Shown here one piece after another: positions 42,440 to 50,638 of a stretch of 64,000 nucleotides of DNA. Position 1 is the stretch's first letter. Each line of letters begins with the position of its first letter. The position numbers were made by a program, and so were the translations under genes. Origin of the DNA: an uncultured Eubacteriales bacterium (GTDB lineage Bacteria; Bacillota; Clostridia; Christensenellales; DTU072); the NCBI GenBank assembly GCA_949292905.1, contig CASFAV010000012.1, positions 1 to 64,000 of the forward strand, in the 5' to 3' direction. The notes under the pieces were generated by a model, which had not been told where the DNA came from, ran no database searches, and saw only the letters and a program-made list of their open reading frames with translations.

Positions 42440-43403
42440 CGTCGTCCTCCTCCGTGATAACGTATTCCTCCGCGGGGGATTCGACGGATACGGAATAATC
42501 TTTAGGCTCGCTCGCGAGAGCCGAGGCGGCTTCTTTTTCGTCTATTTCGCGTTCTATCGGAATAACTTTTTTACGCAGCTGCGCAACGAACAGCGTGTTG
42601 AGATAAAGACCGACTATCAAAGAGATCACGGAACACAACGACCACAGCCTGTCGGGTAACGCCGCGGCTATGGCAAAGCCCGCAATTATACTCAATCCGT
42701 AAGCTATCGGCAAAACTTTTCCTTTTATCTTGGAATGCGCTTCGTATTCCGCGTATATCTTTCGGTTAAGGGCGTACTCGGGATTTTCGTCGAGCTCTTT
42801 TTTCTGAAGTTTCTCCAACCTATCGAGCTGCACGGCAGAAGGCAGAACGGTACAGAATACCGCAACGAACACGAGCGTAACGAAGAAAGGAACGCCGTAA
42901 CCGCTCGGCGCGCCGACGGACAGAACGAGCGACGAGAAGAACAGAAGCGCCGTCAGAAGTCCCGCAAACGTGGAAACGATAAGCGCGACGATAATGTATT
43001 TACCCTGCTTTCTCCTCAATTCTTCCGCTTTCCCGCGCAATTCGGGATTAGGAAAAAGATATTTAAGGCTCTGAAGATTGGCGTCGGTCTGTAAGGAATA
43101 CCCTTGCTTGCGCCCCTGCGCGTCGTCTATGATCTCCTCTACGTTCCGCCCGTTCGCGGCGGCGCCTTCACCGGAACTTATGCGCTGTTTGGAAAAGGTC
43201 AAAATGAAGATCCCCGCTACCGTAAACATTATTCCGACTATTATGCCGGCAACGCCTGCGGGTCCGAAATCTTCGCTTTCGGGAGCCTGAATTGTGTCTA
43301 TTACGATAAGCAGTATCATCAATACCACGCCTGAGATTATCACGGCGACGCCTGCTTTACGGGATCCGTTGCGCGCGAACTTACTTTCCAGATATTTTCG
43401 CAT
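42423..43403 (-). CDS. Multi-pass membrane protein of unknown function
   Basis: A 326-residue membrane protein. Helices are seen near residues 18-38, 48-70, 130-160, 168-185 and 240-290. Between the second and third is a charged loop (about 75-125). The C-terminal tail is acidic (EEDDDDERY). I do not recognise a family. GGAGG site five bases before the ATG. It directly follows the DUF523 gene without a gap and precedes the NTF2-like gene. Confidence 0.7.
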   Translation of the reverse strand: MRKYLESKFARNGSRKAGVAVIISGVVLMILLIVIDTIQAPESEDFGPAGVAGIIVGIMFTVAGIFILTFSKQRISSGEGAAANGRNVEEIIDDAQGRKQGYSLQTDANLQSLKYLFPNPELRGKAEELRRKQGKYIIVALIVSTFAGLLTALLFFSSLVLSVGAPSGYGVPFFVTLVFVAVFCTVLPSAVQLDRLEKLQKKELDENPEYALNRKIYAEYEAHSKIKGKVLPIAYGLSIIAGFAIAAALPDRLWSLCSVISLIVGLYLNTLFVAQLRKKVIPIEREIDEKEAASALASEPKDYSVSVESPAEEYVITEEDDDDERY

Positions 43404-43859
43404 TCAATCCTCCGTCAAGGCTAAGACTTTTTTGATATTTTCGACGTCGTCTGCGTCGTATACGGGTATTCCCGTATCGGTAAGCGCGCGAGCGAAAATA
43501 CCTCTGCCTTCAATAAGTTTTCCCGTGAAAGTACCGTCGTAGATCTCGCGCACCCCGCAGGTAGGACTTCTCGGTTGCAGTATCGCGCATACGATATCTT
43601 CGCTCAAGACCGCCTTAAGCGCTCTCTCCGTCCCCTTGCGGTACAATTCGTCGACGTCCCTGCCGTTGATATCGAGGACTTTACCTTCTCTTATCTCGGC
43701 AGGCGGTCTGGGCGTTCCCGCTCCCGCAAGCGCTTCGGGGCACACCGATACTATTTCGCGCCCTTTCAGCAACTCGACTATTTCGGCGTTAAAGTTGTTT
43801 TCCCCGTTATATTTGCAGTTCGCGCCGAGTATACAGGCGCTGACGAGAACTTTTTTCAC
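43404..43859 (-). CDS. DUF523 family protein
   Basis: A 151-residue protein. It starts at GTG 43859 with a GGAGG site five bases upstream. The conserved Cys motifs are SACILGANCKYNG and PRSPTCG; EGRGIFARAL is typical of the end. The DUF523 family is often found as a domain or single gene in anaerobes, with an unproven role in cysteine/metal or sulfur handling. The promoter (43947-43975) gives a leader of about 80 bases. It precedes the membrane-protein gene. Confidence 0.85.
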   Translation of the reverse strand: MKKVLVSACILGANCKYNGENNFNAEIVELLKGREIVSVCPEALAGAGTPRPPAEIREGKVLDINGRDVDELYRKGTERALKAVLSEDIVCAILQPRSPTCGVREIYDGTFTGKLIEGRGIFARALTDTGIPVYDADDVENIKKVLALTED

Positions 43860-43946
43860 CTTTGCCTCCGCTATACGCGCATAATCCTTATACACCAAAC
43901 CGAATATGCGGGATTTACCGTACATCCGATATATAAATATATTAGT

Positions 43947-43975
43947 AATATATACGTCCTCGCCGCATTTGTCAA
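43947..43975 (-). promoter_or_regulatory. Promoter of DUF523 and following genes
   Basis: On the minus strand a perfect TTGACA (43970-43975), 17 bases, TATATT (43947-43952). Start near 43940. It lies about 60 bases after the terminator hairpin of the small-RNA candidate. Confidence 0.8.
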
Positions 43976-44035
43976 TAAAAGCGGCGTTCTTCACGCGTGA
44001 CGTACAAGAACAAAACTCGTCGCGTAATATAACCG

Positions 44036-44146
44036 CAAAACGAGAACCGCGCTCCGTGGGAGCGCGGTTCCGGTTGGGGAAATGAGGAAATCTGCTTGTC
44101 GGGAGGTATCGGCTTACCCGACGGCAGATCACCTGCCGGTATGAAT
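44036..44146 (-). ncRNA. Candidate small RNA with three hairpins
   Basis: On the minus strand a TATAAT box (44153-44158) would start a transcript near 44146. The 110 bases that follow fold into GGCAG/CTGCC (44123-44137), GTCGGG/CCCGAC (44098-44122) and a 12-bp terminator stem with T-rich tail. A reading frame covers the region but runs through the terminator stem and has no good ribosome-binding site. The -35 box is poor. It could also be just the 3' region of the phosphatase transcript. Confidence 0.35.
44044..44070 (-). terminator. Strong terminator hairpin
   Basis: 12-bp perfect stem (44044-44055 with 44059-44070), 3-base loop, followed on the minus strand by TCGTTTTG. It ends the small-RNA candidate or the phosphatase mRNA. 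Confidence 0.75.
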
Positions 44147-44221
44147 CTTACGATTATATTAACATCTTCGCACGCGCTTAACAACCTCTCTGAGGAGCTT
44201 TGAGCGTTTCTTAACATTTCT

Positions 44222-45034
44222 TTACGCTTTTAGCGCTCGCGGACGTACGCATAACGGCTCGTCTTCCATCACTATGCAATTCATCTTGCCTGAAACCGCC
44301 GTGCAGGCGTCTATGGCTATTATACCGTCCGCATAATACGGACTGAAGTCGGCGTCCTCGCCGAATTCGCTTCCGCGCTTTTCGTATTTCGCGTGTCCGT
44401 ACGAAGCCGTCCTGTGCCCGCACACTACGGTCTTGTCCGCGGTTACGTAACGCACTGCGTCCATTCCGTTATACCAGCGCGCCGCTTCCCACAAGTCTTT
44501 ATCCGCTTTGCGCCAGTCGTCTACGGGCGCGTAACGGTATCTTTCGTACGCGCCCGTTCTTACGCAGGGTATCCACCCGTGAGTGAAAATATAATTTTCC
44601 ATTTCGAAATAGTCCTTCGTCGCGGGAATTATCTTACGGAAATACGGCGTGGACCTTAACTCCGCTACGAAAGAGTAAGGCGCTTCGCGCATAGAGGGTA
44701 AATCGAAACCGGTAAGCTGTGCGGCGGTGTCCAGCGTGCCGTTCACGTAATGGTGAGTGTGCTTCAAATCGCCGCCGAGAAGATAACTCAAGAAATTGTC
44801 GGCAAGCTCCGTTATACAGTCCTCGTGATTGCCGCGCACGAGTATGACTTCGTCCCGCTCCATGAGTCCGAGCACGAAGTCCTGCATTTCTACGGCTTCT
44901 CCTCCGCGGTCGAAAAGATCCCCCAAAAGTATCAGCTTACGCGGATCTTCGTCTTTGAAAAAGCCTTTTTCTTCGAGAGTGGCGCGCAACAAGGAACAAA
45001 ACCCGTGCACGTCCGCCATAACGTAATATTTCAT
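44222..45034 (-). CDS. Calcineurin-like metallophosphoesterase (PPP family)
   Basis: A 270-residue phosphatase. Metal-site motifs are in order: DVHG (residues 8-11), GDLFDRGG (about 38-45), RGNHED (about 67-72) and later CGHRTASYGH. This set defines the PPP/ApaH-like family, so it may be a protein phosphatase or a diadenosine tetraphosphatase. AGGGGGAG site before the ATG. The next gene on the strand is the flavin reductase 35 bases upstream. Confidence 0.88.
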   Translation of the reverse strand: MKYYVMADVHGFCSLLRATLEEKGFFKDEDPRKLILLGDLFDRGGEAVEMQDFVLGLMERDEVILVRGNHEDCITELADNFLSYLLGGDLKHTHHYVNGTLDTAAQLTGFDLPSMREAPYSFVAELRSTPYFRKIIPATKDYFEMENYIFTHGWIPCVRTGAYERYRYAPVDDWRKADKDLWEAARWYNGMDAVRYVTADKTVVCGHRTASYGHAKYEKRGSEFGEDADFSPYYADGIIAIDACTAVSGKMNCIVMEDEPLCVRPRALKA

Positions 45035-45069
45035 AGCTCCCCCTTCCGCATATATTATATATATTCGGT

Positions 45070-45612
45070 TCAGAGTCCTGGCGGAAGTTTAGATTCCATA
45101 CGCTTGCGTAAATCGAAACGCTCTCCGTCGGCGTAAAACGTTCCGTCCCCCACCGCGTGAAGTATCCTCCTGTCCTCGATATCCTCGTTCACCCAAACGC
45201 GCTTCACCTTCATGACTACGAAGCCGTACGGCTCCACGATATCTTCGACTTCACATTCGAGACAAGCAAGACATTCCGCTATGAGCGGCGCCGAAACCGT
45301 TTTTGCGGGCAACGCGGTGAGGGCGAACTTACGGAATTTATCGGTATCCTCGCCGGATACCATACCTATGTCCACGACGGTCTTTGCCATGCTTGCGGGC
45401 GGCACGCATACGACGCATTCTCTGTTCGAGCGTATCGCGCGGAAGGAATAATTCCAGTCTCCCGAAGTAAAGACTATGTGCCCGTCGAAATCGATCGCCA
45501 TAGTCCACGATATCGTCATAACGTTGTTGCGCCCGCCGTAATTAGTGGTTATGAGAGTCACAGGACCCGGTTCTATCCAGGTGAGAGCAAATTCTACGCC
45601 TACTTCCTTCAT
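45070..45612 (-). CDS. Flavin reductase family protein
   Basis: A 180-residue FMN-binding split-barrel protein: ALTWIEPGPVTLITT, NNVMTISWTMAIDFDG and the NRECVVCVP strand are conserved in flavin reductases and FMN-flavoproteins. The start at 45612 is set by GGGAGG eight bases upstream; the longer frame has a poor N-terminus. Residues CLACLECEVEDI suggest possible metal or redox Cys. It may reduce flavin with NAD(P)H or serve as an electron carrier. Confidence 0.88.
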   Translation of the reverse strand: MKEVGVEFALTWIEPGPVTLITTNYGGRNNVMTISWTMAIDFDGHIVFTSGDWNYSFRAIRSNRECVVCVPPASMAKTVVDIGMVSGEDTDKFRKFALTALPAKTVSAPLIAECLACLECEVEDIVEPYGFVVMKVKRVWVNEDIEDRRILHAVGDGTFYADGERFDLRKRMESKLPPGL

Positions 45613-45742
45613 GTACGCGCCTCCCGAAGATCTCAAGATATGTATATTATAGCAAATCAGGGATGAAAAGAAAAGCCCCTGGCGGCGCACTGGGGAAGAA
45701 CCGCTCGGGGAAAGGTAGAGCGTTGCCGCGCTCAATGCCCGA

Positions 45743-46033
45743 TCACGCTTTGACGATATCCACCGGCTTTTTCCTTACGAGCCGCGCTATAGGGATCACG
45801 CTCCCTATCGTACAACCGACGAGCGCCACGGCAAAAGTAAGCAACGGTACCGTGAATCTAACTTTAAGGAAGGGTATTTCCGTTCCGCCGTAGATAGTCT
45901 TATTGAGAACGGCGGAAATCCCGAATATACCGGGCAGAGCGAGAACGAACGCCGTTACGGCGATAATGAGCGCTTCGACATAAACGTTTTTGCCGGTCGT
46001 ATAAGTTTTCGAAACGTTTACGAGTTTGATCAT
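45743..46033 (-). pseudogene. Internally deleted ABC ATPase-permease fusion
   Basis: A 96-codon intact frame joins the first 20 or so residues of an ABC ATPase (MIKLVNVSKTYTTGK) in frame to the last 75 residues of an FtsX-type permease, ending in RKKPVDIVKA. The intact protein at 50639-53446 begins with MLELKNVNKTY and ends with RKPPVDSIRGA, so the middle (about 2.5 kb in that homologue) is missing. Promoter and AAAGGAG site remain. The peptide would have two or three membrane helices and no ATPase. It is probably dead, unless a small membrane protein has been kept. Confidence 0.8.
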
Positions 46034-46157
46034 TGTGCTCCTTTTCCGGTGACCCAAGTATCCCGGCGCATCCGATGACCGCATTAACTCGTGTTTTACT
46101 GCAAATTCGTTTTTTCATTTCTCACATTCGAAAACAAAATCGGCTTAAATAGAATAT

Positions 46158-46186
46158 ATCATACGATTAAATAATAATATTGTCAA
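46158..46186 (-). promoter_or_regulatory. Promoter of the collapsed ABC gene
   Basis: On the minus strand perfect TTGACA (46181-46186), 17 bases, TATGAT (46158-46163). It would give a leader of about 118 bases. Confidence 0.75.
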
Positions 46187-46227
46187 CCCTGAGCGCGTGA
46201 GCCGACGACAAGACTAATTGAAAATTC

Positions 46228-46262
46228 AAAAAAAGGCTCCCGTAATTATTCATACGGAAGCC
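46228..46262 (-). terminator. Terminator of the zinc-ribbon gene
   Basis: Near-perfect 10-bp stem GGCTTCCGTA/TACGGGAGCC (46235-46262), followed on the minus strand by seven T, 24 bases past the stop codon. Confidence 0.8.
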
Positions 46263-46285
46263 TAAAATTGAATTATATTAAATAA

Positions 46286-46786
46286 TTATTTTAACTTTTC
46301 GCCGCACTTCGGGCAGAAGAAGGAGTCGGGCGCAACGCTCGCACCGCAACGCGGGCAGACGGACGACAGCGGATGGCCGCATTTACGGCAGAAGTTGCTT
46401 CCCTCGGTATTGCTTTCGCCGCAGGCGGGACAGATCACCGAAGCCGTAACGCCCTCTTTAACCGCGCTAGCTACCGCGCTTATCCCCGGTTTCATCTCCT
46501 CGCTCGCTTCGTTGAATACGGGCACGGACTCGTTCTTGATATAGGTAGCCACCTCTTTACGGAAGCCCATAAGAGTGAGCATACCGCCTATCGCTATGGA
46601 CGGGAATCCTATTATCAACAGGAAAAAGAGTCTCGGCATCTCCATTCTTCTCATCGACAGTCCCATATCCACGAAGCCCGTCACGGCGCAACATACGCCC
46701 GCCAAGAGAAGGACTATCCCTACTATTTTCAATACTTTTTTATTTTTTGCGTGCTTCATCGTTTTTTCGTCTTTGTTTTCTGTCAT
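46286..46786 (-). CDS. Membrane protein with two C-terminal zinc ribbons
   Basis: A 166-residue protein. Two membrane helices lie at about 18-40 and 52-75. The tail has two zinc ribbons: CPACGESN with CRKCG, and CPRCGAS with CPKCG. Such small membrane zinc-ribbon proteins are common in Clostridia and have no set function. AAGGAG site before the ATG. It is a single gene with its own terminator, 45 bases after the GH26 stop on the opposite side. Confidence 0.82.
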   Translation of the reverse strand: MTENKDEKTMKHAKNKKVLKIVGIVLLLAGVCCAVTGFVDMGLSMRRMEMPRLFFLLIIGFPSIAIGGMLTLMGFRKEVATYIKNESVPVFNEASEEMKPGISAVASAVKEGVTASVICPACGESNTEGSNFCRKCGHPLSSVCPRCGASVAPDSFFCPKCGEKLK

Positions 46787-46831
46787 ATCGTTGCTCCTTA
46801 CGGCGCGTACGCCTTATAGAATATTGTCATA

Positions 46832-48046
46832 TTACCACGCTTTGCAAAATAAAGCAATTACTTGTATGAGTTCCGTATCGCAACGCGGCAAGTCGGATAA
46901 CGTCAAAACGCGCGCGTCGGAGTATATCGCCTTGAGCTCCTCCGGAGTATTGCACATCGCGCCGTACTCGGGATAAGTGCGGTATACGCCGTCCTCTCCT
47001 TCGAGATACACGCATACGAATTCGCGGCACCAGGTACAGAAGCCGAGCCACCTGGTATTTTCCTCGAACGCCGCTTCTATGTCGAATATGAAATCGTTCT
47101 CGCTCATCCATATCATTTTCTCATCGCTCGCGCGGTAAGTTTCTTTGAAACGCAACGCGTTGGCGGTATCTTCGAGATAGGCTTCGCGCGAATTCTCATC
47201 ATAATACGGGTCGTCGGATACGATATCGCATTTGTCGTCGCCCACGTACCACTTCCTGTTCTGCCCGTTATATACCCATATAAGATTGTTGAGTCCGTGG
47301 ATCGAAGTCATTCTGTAATAGATTATATCCCACAGCTCCTTATAGGCGTCGGCACCCGCGGCGCCCCACCAGAACCAGCCGCCGCTCGCTTCGTGTAACG
47401 GTCGCCACAGCACCGGTACCCCCGCTTCGCGTAAAGGCTTCATCGCTTCCGCCACCGCGTCGATATCGGCTATAAGAGAAGCGTATTTCGCGCCGTTTTT
47501 GTCTTTAAGGGTTTCCTTAAGATCGAAATCGGTGTCCCATTCGTAGAAAGCTCGGGGGTTTCCGTCGAGATTGTCTATCTTCCAGTGCCAGCATATCGTC
47601 ACTATACCGCCCGCGTCGTGCCATTCGATAGCCTGTTCTATCGAATAGCACCTCTCGCCGCACTCTATCCCCGACACGTCGAGCCCGAGAACGGCTGGAT
47701 ATTCGCCCGTAACTTTATATACGGCTTGTAATTCGTTTGCTTTGAATACCGTCATGGGACTTGCGGGATCGGAGGGATCCGTCCTGAATTCCGCCGCCTC
47801 GAAATCCTCGTATTCGTTGACGTATTGACCGCTCAAAACGTATTTACCGTAAATGCTTTTGAGGTAAGACATAAGTTCTACGGCGCATTCGTCCGCTTCG
47901 GGATTGATGAGCGACGAGTCCGCCTCCGAATAATGCTCGTCGGGGATCTTTATGCGCGCGGCGCACGCCGTAAGCGAAAAAAACGCTCCCGTAAGAAAGG
48001 CTGCGAAAATCAATGCGGCTGAAATTTTACGGATACTTCTTTTCAT
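46832..48046 (-). CDS. Glycoside hydrolase family 26 beta-mannanase lipoprotein
   Basis: A 404-residue secreted mannanase. Lipobox LTAC (Cys 28). GH26 marks are the catalytic acid Glu in WRPLHEASGGWFWWG (Glu 219) and the nucleophile Glu in WMSENDF (Glu 316), plus the WHWKIDN segment. It cuts beta-1,4-mannan, as found in plant gum and yeast-type feeds. The ATG at 48046 has a weak ribosome-binding site; an in-frame TTG six codons upstream is also possible. It follows the macro-domain gene by 22 bases. Confidence 0.9.
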   Translation of the reverse strand: MKRSIRKISAALIFAAFLTGAFFSLTACAARIKIPDEHYSEADSSLINPEADECAVELMSYLKSIYGKYVLSGQYVNEYEDFEAAEFRTDPSDPASPMTVFKANELQAVYKVTGEYPAVLGLDVSGIECGERCYSIEQAIEWHDAGGIVTICWHWKIDNLDGNPRAFYEWDTDFDLKETLKDKNGAKYASLIADIDAVAEAMKPLREAGVPVLWRPLHEASGGWFWWGAAGADAYKELWDIIYYRMTSIHGLNNLIWVYNGQNRKWYVGDDKCDIVSDDPYYDENSREAYLEDTANALRFKETYRASDEKMIWMSENDFIFDIEAAFEENTRWLGFCTWCREFVCVYLEGEDGVYRTYPEYGAMCNTPEELKAIYSDARVLTLSDLPRCDTELIQVIALFCKAW

Positions 48047-48068
48047 GAACGTCTTTCGTAACAAGCTC

Positions 48069-48572
48069 TCACTCGCGCGTCAAGCGCGCGAGTGTTTCCC
48101 GAGCCGCCATATACGTTTTCTCGTCGTACAATACGAGTATTACGCGCATATCTTCGGGAGCGTTGTCCTTAAGCGTTCTCACCGCCGCTTCGAGCGCTTC
48201 AGCGAGCGGATAGCCGTACGCTCCCGACGATATGAGCGGGAAAGCTATGCTTTTTACCCCGTGCGCTACCCCCTCTTTCAACGAATTGAGATAGCACCGC
48301 GTCAGCAGCTCCCTTTCTCCGTATCCGCCGCCGTGCCACACCGGTCCCACGGTATGAATGACGTATTTAGCGGGAAGCTGGTATCCGCCCGTCGTTTTCG
48401 CTTCTCCCGTTTCACAACCGCCCAGAGTCTTACATTCCTCGTAAAGTCCCCTGCCCGCAGCGCGGTGTATAGCGCCGTCCACGCCGCCGCCTCCGAGTAA
48501 CATGCGGTTCGCCGCATTAACTATTGCGTCGACCTTCAGTTCGGTTATGTCGCCTTTATAAAGTTCGAACAA
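48069..48572 (-). CDS. Macro-domain ADP-ribose hydrolase (YmdB-like)
   Basis: A 167-residue macro domain. It binds ADP-ribose and removes O-acetyl-ADP-ribose or mono-ADP-ribose. The motif [27 protein letters not shown] (quoted in parts: [19 protein letters not shown]) is typical, and the [12 protein letters not shown] strand-loop binds the distal ribose. TTG start with a GGAGG site seven bases upstream. It is next to the GH26 gene on the same strand, though no shared role is apparent. Confidence 0.92.
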   Translation of the reverse strand: MFELYKGDITELKVDAIVNAANRMLLGGGGVDGAIHRAAGRGLYEECKTLGGCETGEAKTTGGYQLPAKYVIHTVGPVWHGGGYGERELLTRCYLNSLKEGVAHGVKSIAFPLISSGAYGYPLAEALEAAVRTLKDNAPEDMRVILVLYDEKTYMAARETLARLTRE

Positions 48573-48656
48573 ACTTGTTCCTCCGTTACATTATGCCCTA
48601 CGCGCCTCTCTACGGAAAAGTATATCCAGCCGCGGAGATACGCCGTAAAAGCCCGT

Positions 48657-49778
48657 TCAGCCGTTAGATTTGACCGTAAGCGTGAGCTCCGTTCCCGGAG
48701 TCGTGAACGTGAGCCTTCCCGTTCCGGGATATTCCCCGTCGCCCGTATAGACCGCGCCGTCCGTGCTCCGAGACTCTATCGTGAGCGCGGTCTGATAATC
48801 GTCTGCGCTTCCCTCGGTTATCCTTATCCAATACTTATGTCCCGCGACGTAGTCGAACGTGATCGTTATTTCGCCGTCCGCGGCGTTCAAAGTATAGTCT
48901 TTGAAAGGCGAAGCTCCCGCCGTGGAACCGTCGATATGGTCTTCGTCCGAGATCCTGACGGTATATTGTCCGTCCGAGGCGCCCGCGCCGCTTATATCGA
49001 ACACGAGCGTTTCTCTCATCGTTTCGACATACAGTTCGCCGTATTCGCATACCGTTATTTTCACCGCGAGCGAACCTTTATCGGAAGAAACGTTGCCGCT
49101 CGCAAAATCCATTACGAGCCAGGTAGTACCCGCGCTTATTTTCTCGGTATCGATAAGTATCTTGGCTCCGACTATCACGTTACTCATCGATTGAGTTTTC
49201 GTTTTGAGAGTTATCGCCGAATCGGGTATCACGTTCTGCGCCGTGGAAATAATCTCGTTTTTCAAGATAGTCATCCAATACGCGTCTACGAAGGAAATAT
49301 CGAGTCCCCAGTTTTTATCCGAAAAGCTGTCGGAATTGTGATTAGCGTTTTTCGCTATCGTGGTGAGGTTATTCTCCGAAAACACCGCCATTCCGTCCGA
49401 ACGCACTTCGGTAAGCGATCTGACTTCCGCCGAAAGCGTAACGTCGGAAGCGGGCATAGTGAAAGCATATACCCCGTCCCACTTCCCGAGCGTCGTGCCG
49501 TTCATTTTGACTGCGGTAACGAGCTTGTCAATAGACTTCGAGCTCACCGTCAACGTGATATCCGTACCCGCCGCCGCGGACGTAGCCGAAGGGATTATCT
49601 CGTAGTCGTCGGAAGCCGTTACGGTTATGGCGAACAAGCCGTCGCCGTTACCGCCGTTGCCGCCGTTGCCGCCGTCGTTAGGAGTTCCTTCGGTATCCTC
49701 GTCCTTACAGCCGGCAAGCGCCGCGAACGCGAGCAAAATGCAGAGCGTAAATATCAATAAATTTTTAAGTTTTTTCAT
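48657..49778 (-). CDS. Secreted lipoprotein with Gly-rich linker, unknown function
   Basis: A 373-residue lipoprotein: lipobox ALAGC (Cys 23), then a GGNGGNGGNG linker. The mature part has an Ig-like or bacterial surface repeat near 50-120, with TVTASDDYEI and PASDVTLSAEV phrases similar to Big_2/InlB modules, followed by a beta-sandwich-like region to the end with YTVRISDEDH and WIRITEGS. No catalytic set is visible. GGAGG site and own promoter. Confidence 0.75.
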   Translation of the reverse strand: MKKLKNLLIFTLCILLAFAALAGCKDEDTEGTPNDGGNGGNGGNGDGLFAITVTASDDYEIIPSATSAAAGTDITLTVSSKSIDKLVTAVKMNGTTLGKWDGVYAFTMPASDVTLSAEVRSLTEVRSDGMAVFSENNLTTIAKNANHNSDSFSDKNWGLDISFVDAYWMTILKNEIISTAQNVIPDSAITLKTKTQSMSNVIVGAKILIDTEKISAGTTWLVMDFASGNVSSDKGSLAVKITVCEYGELYVETMRETLVFDISGAGASDGQYTVRISDEDHIDGSTAGASPFKDYTLNAADGEITITFDYVAGHKYWIRITEGSADDYQTALTIESRSTDGAVYTGDGEYPGTGRLTFTTPGTELTLTVKSNG

Positions 49779-49853
49779 TTTTGCCCTCCAGATTACCCTA
49801 CAGGAATATTTATTTGAGCATATTCCGGGTAAAAATTGAAATACAACGTAAAT

Positions 49854-49882
49854 ATTATATTATACACGCGCCTTTACGTCAA
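49854..49882 (-). promoter_or_regulatory. Promoter of the 48657 lipoprotein
   Basis: On the minus strand TTGACG (49877-49882), 17 bases, TATAAT (49854-49859). The leader is about 70 bases. Confidence 0.75.
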
Positions 49883-49921
49883 TACGACATGAAACCGATA
49901 TGCCGAAGAAGTTACTTTCGA

Positions 49922-49950
49922 TTGCAATTTCGCGTGATAAATAATACAAT
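49922..49950 (+). promoter_or_regulatory. Promoter of the NUDIX gene
   Basis: TTGCAA (49922-49927), 17 bases, TACAAT (49945-49950). Start near 49957, about 40 bases before the ATG. Confidence 0.65.
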
Positions 49951-49995
49951 ATAAAGGTATAAATTAAAGCGTCTTATAAGGCGCGAGGAGCTGAT

Positions 49996-50553
49996 ATGTC
50001 CAAAGAAACTACGCTTACGAGCGAAATGCTGTACGACGGCAGGATAATGAAATTATATAAAGATTCGGTCGAGCTCGAAAACGGCAAGATCACCGTTCGC
50101 GAATACATACGCCACAGCGGCGGCGCGAGCATAATGGCGGTGGACGAGGAGGAAAACGTATACTTCGTAACTCAGTACCGTTATCCTTACGCGGCGGAGG
50201 TATTCGAAATACCTGCGGGAAAACTCGAAAAAGGCGAGGAGCCTCTTACTTGCGCCATACGCGAGCTCGAGGAAGAAGCGGGGCTCAAAGCGGATAAATT
50301 CGAACTTATAGCTACCGTCTATCCCACCCCCTCTTACACAGACGAAAAACTCTACGTGTATCTCGCGACGGGGCTTACGGAAACGGAAGCGCATCTCGAC
50401 GAAGGCGAATTCCTCGGCGTGGAGAAAATACCTTTCGAGAAAGCCTATTCGATGGCTACGGCAGGCGAAATACACGACGCCAAAACACTCGTCGCTATAT
50501 ACGCATACGCCGCGAGGAAGGCGCGCGGAGAGCTCCGACGCGCGAGCAAATAA
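49996..50553 (+). CDS. NUDIX hydrolase, ADP-ribose pyrophosphatase type
   Basis: A 185-residue NUDIX enzyme. The Nudix box GKLEKGEEPLTCAIRELEEEAGL (quoted in parts: GKLEKGEEPL, RELEEEAGL) has all its Glu and Arg residues. The N-terminal KDSVELENGKITVREYIRH and the VYPTPSYTDEKLYVYLA stretch (in parts: PTPSYTDEKL) are typical of NudF-type ADP-ribose pyrophosphatases, which also act on other sugar nucleotides. GAGGAG site. Single-gene unit with its own promoter and terminator. Confidence 0.92.
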   Translation: MSKETTLTSEMLYDGRIMKLYKDSVELENGKITVREYIRHSGGASIMAVDEEENVYFVTQYRYPYAAEVFEIPAGKLEKGEEPLTCAIRELEEEAGLKADKFELIATVYPTPSYTDEKLYVYLATGLTETEAHLDEGEFLGVEKIPFEKAYSMATAGEIHDAKTLVAIYAYAARKARGELRRASK

Positions 50554-50584
50554 GGATTTCTATAAGCTTACCTCAACTTAATTC

Positions 50585-50623
50585 AAAAAAATCACTGCCC
50601 GCATTAAGCGGGCAGTTCTCTTT
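50585..50623. terminator. Bidirectional terminator after the NUDIX gene
   Basis: Stem CTGCCCGC/GCGGGCAG (50595-50602 with 50608-50615), 5-base loop, A run on the left and T-rich run on the right, between convergent genes. Confidence 0.85.
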
Positions 50624-50638
50624 ACAAGAGTTCGGCGT

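Noticed and set aside
43972..44217. Protein of about 81 residues in the phosphatase-DUF523 gap
   Set aside because: The frame runs through a perfect 12-bp terminator stem and has no usable ribosome-binding site; the structured-RNA reading explains the region better.
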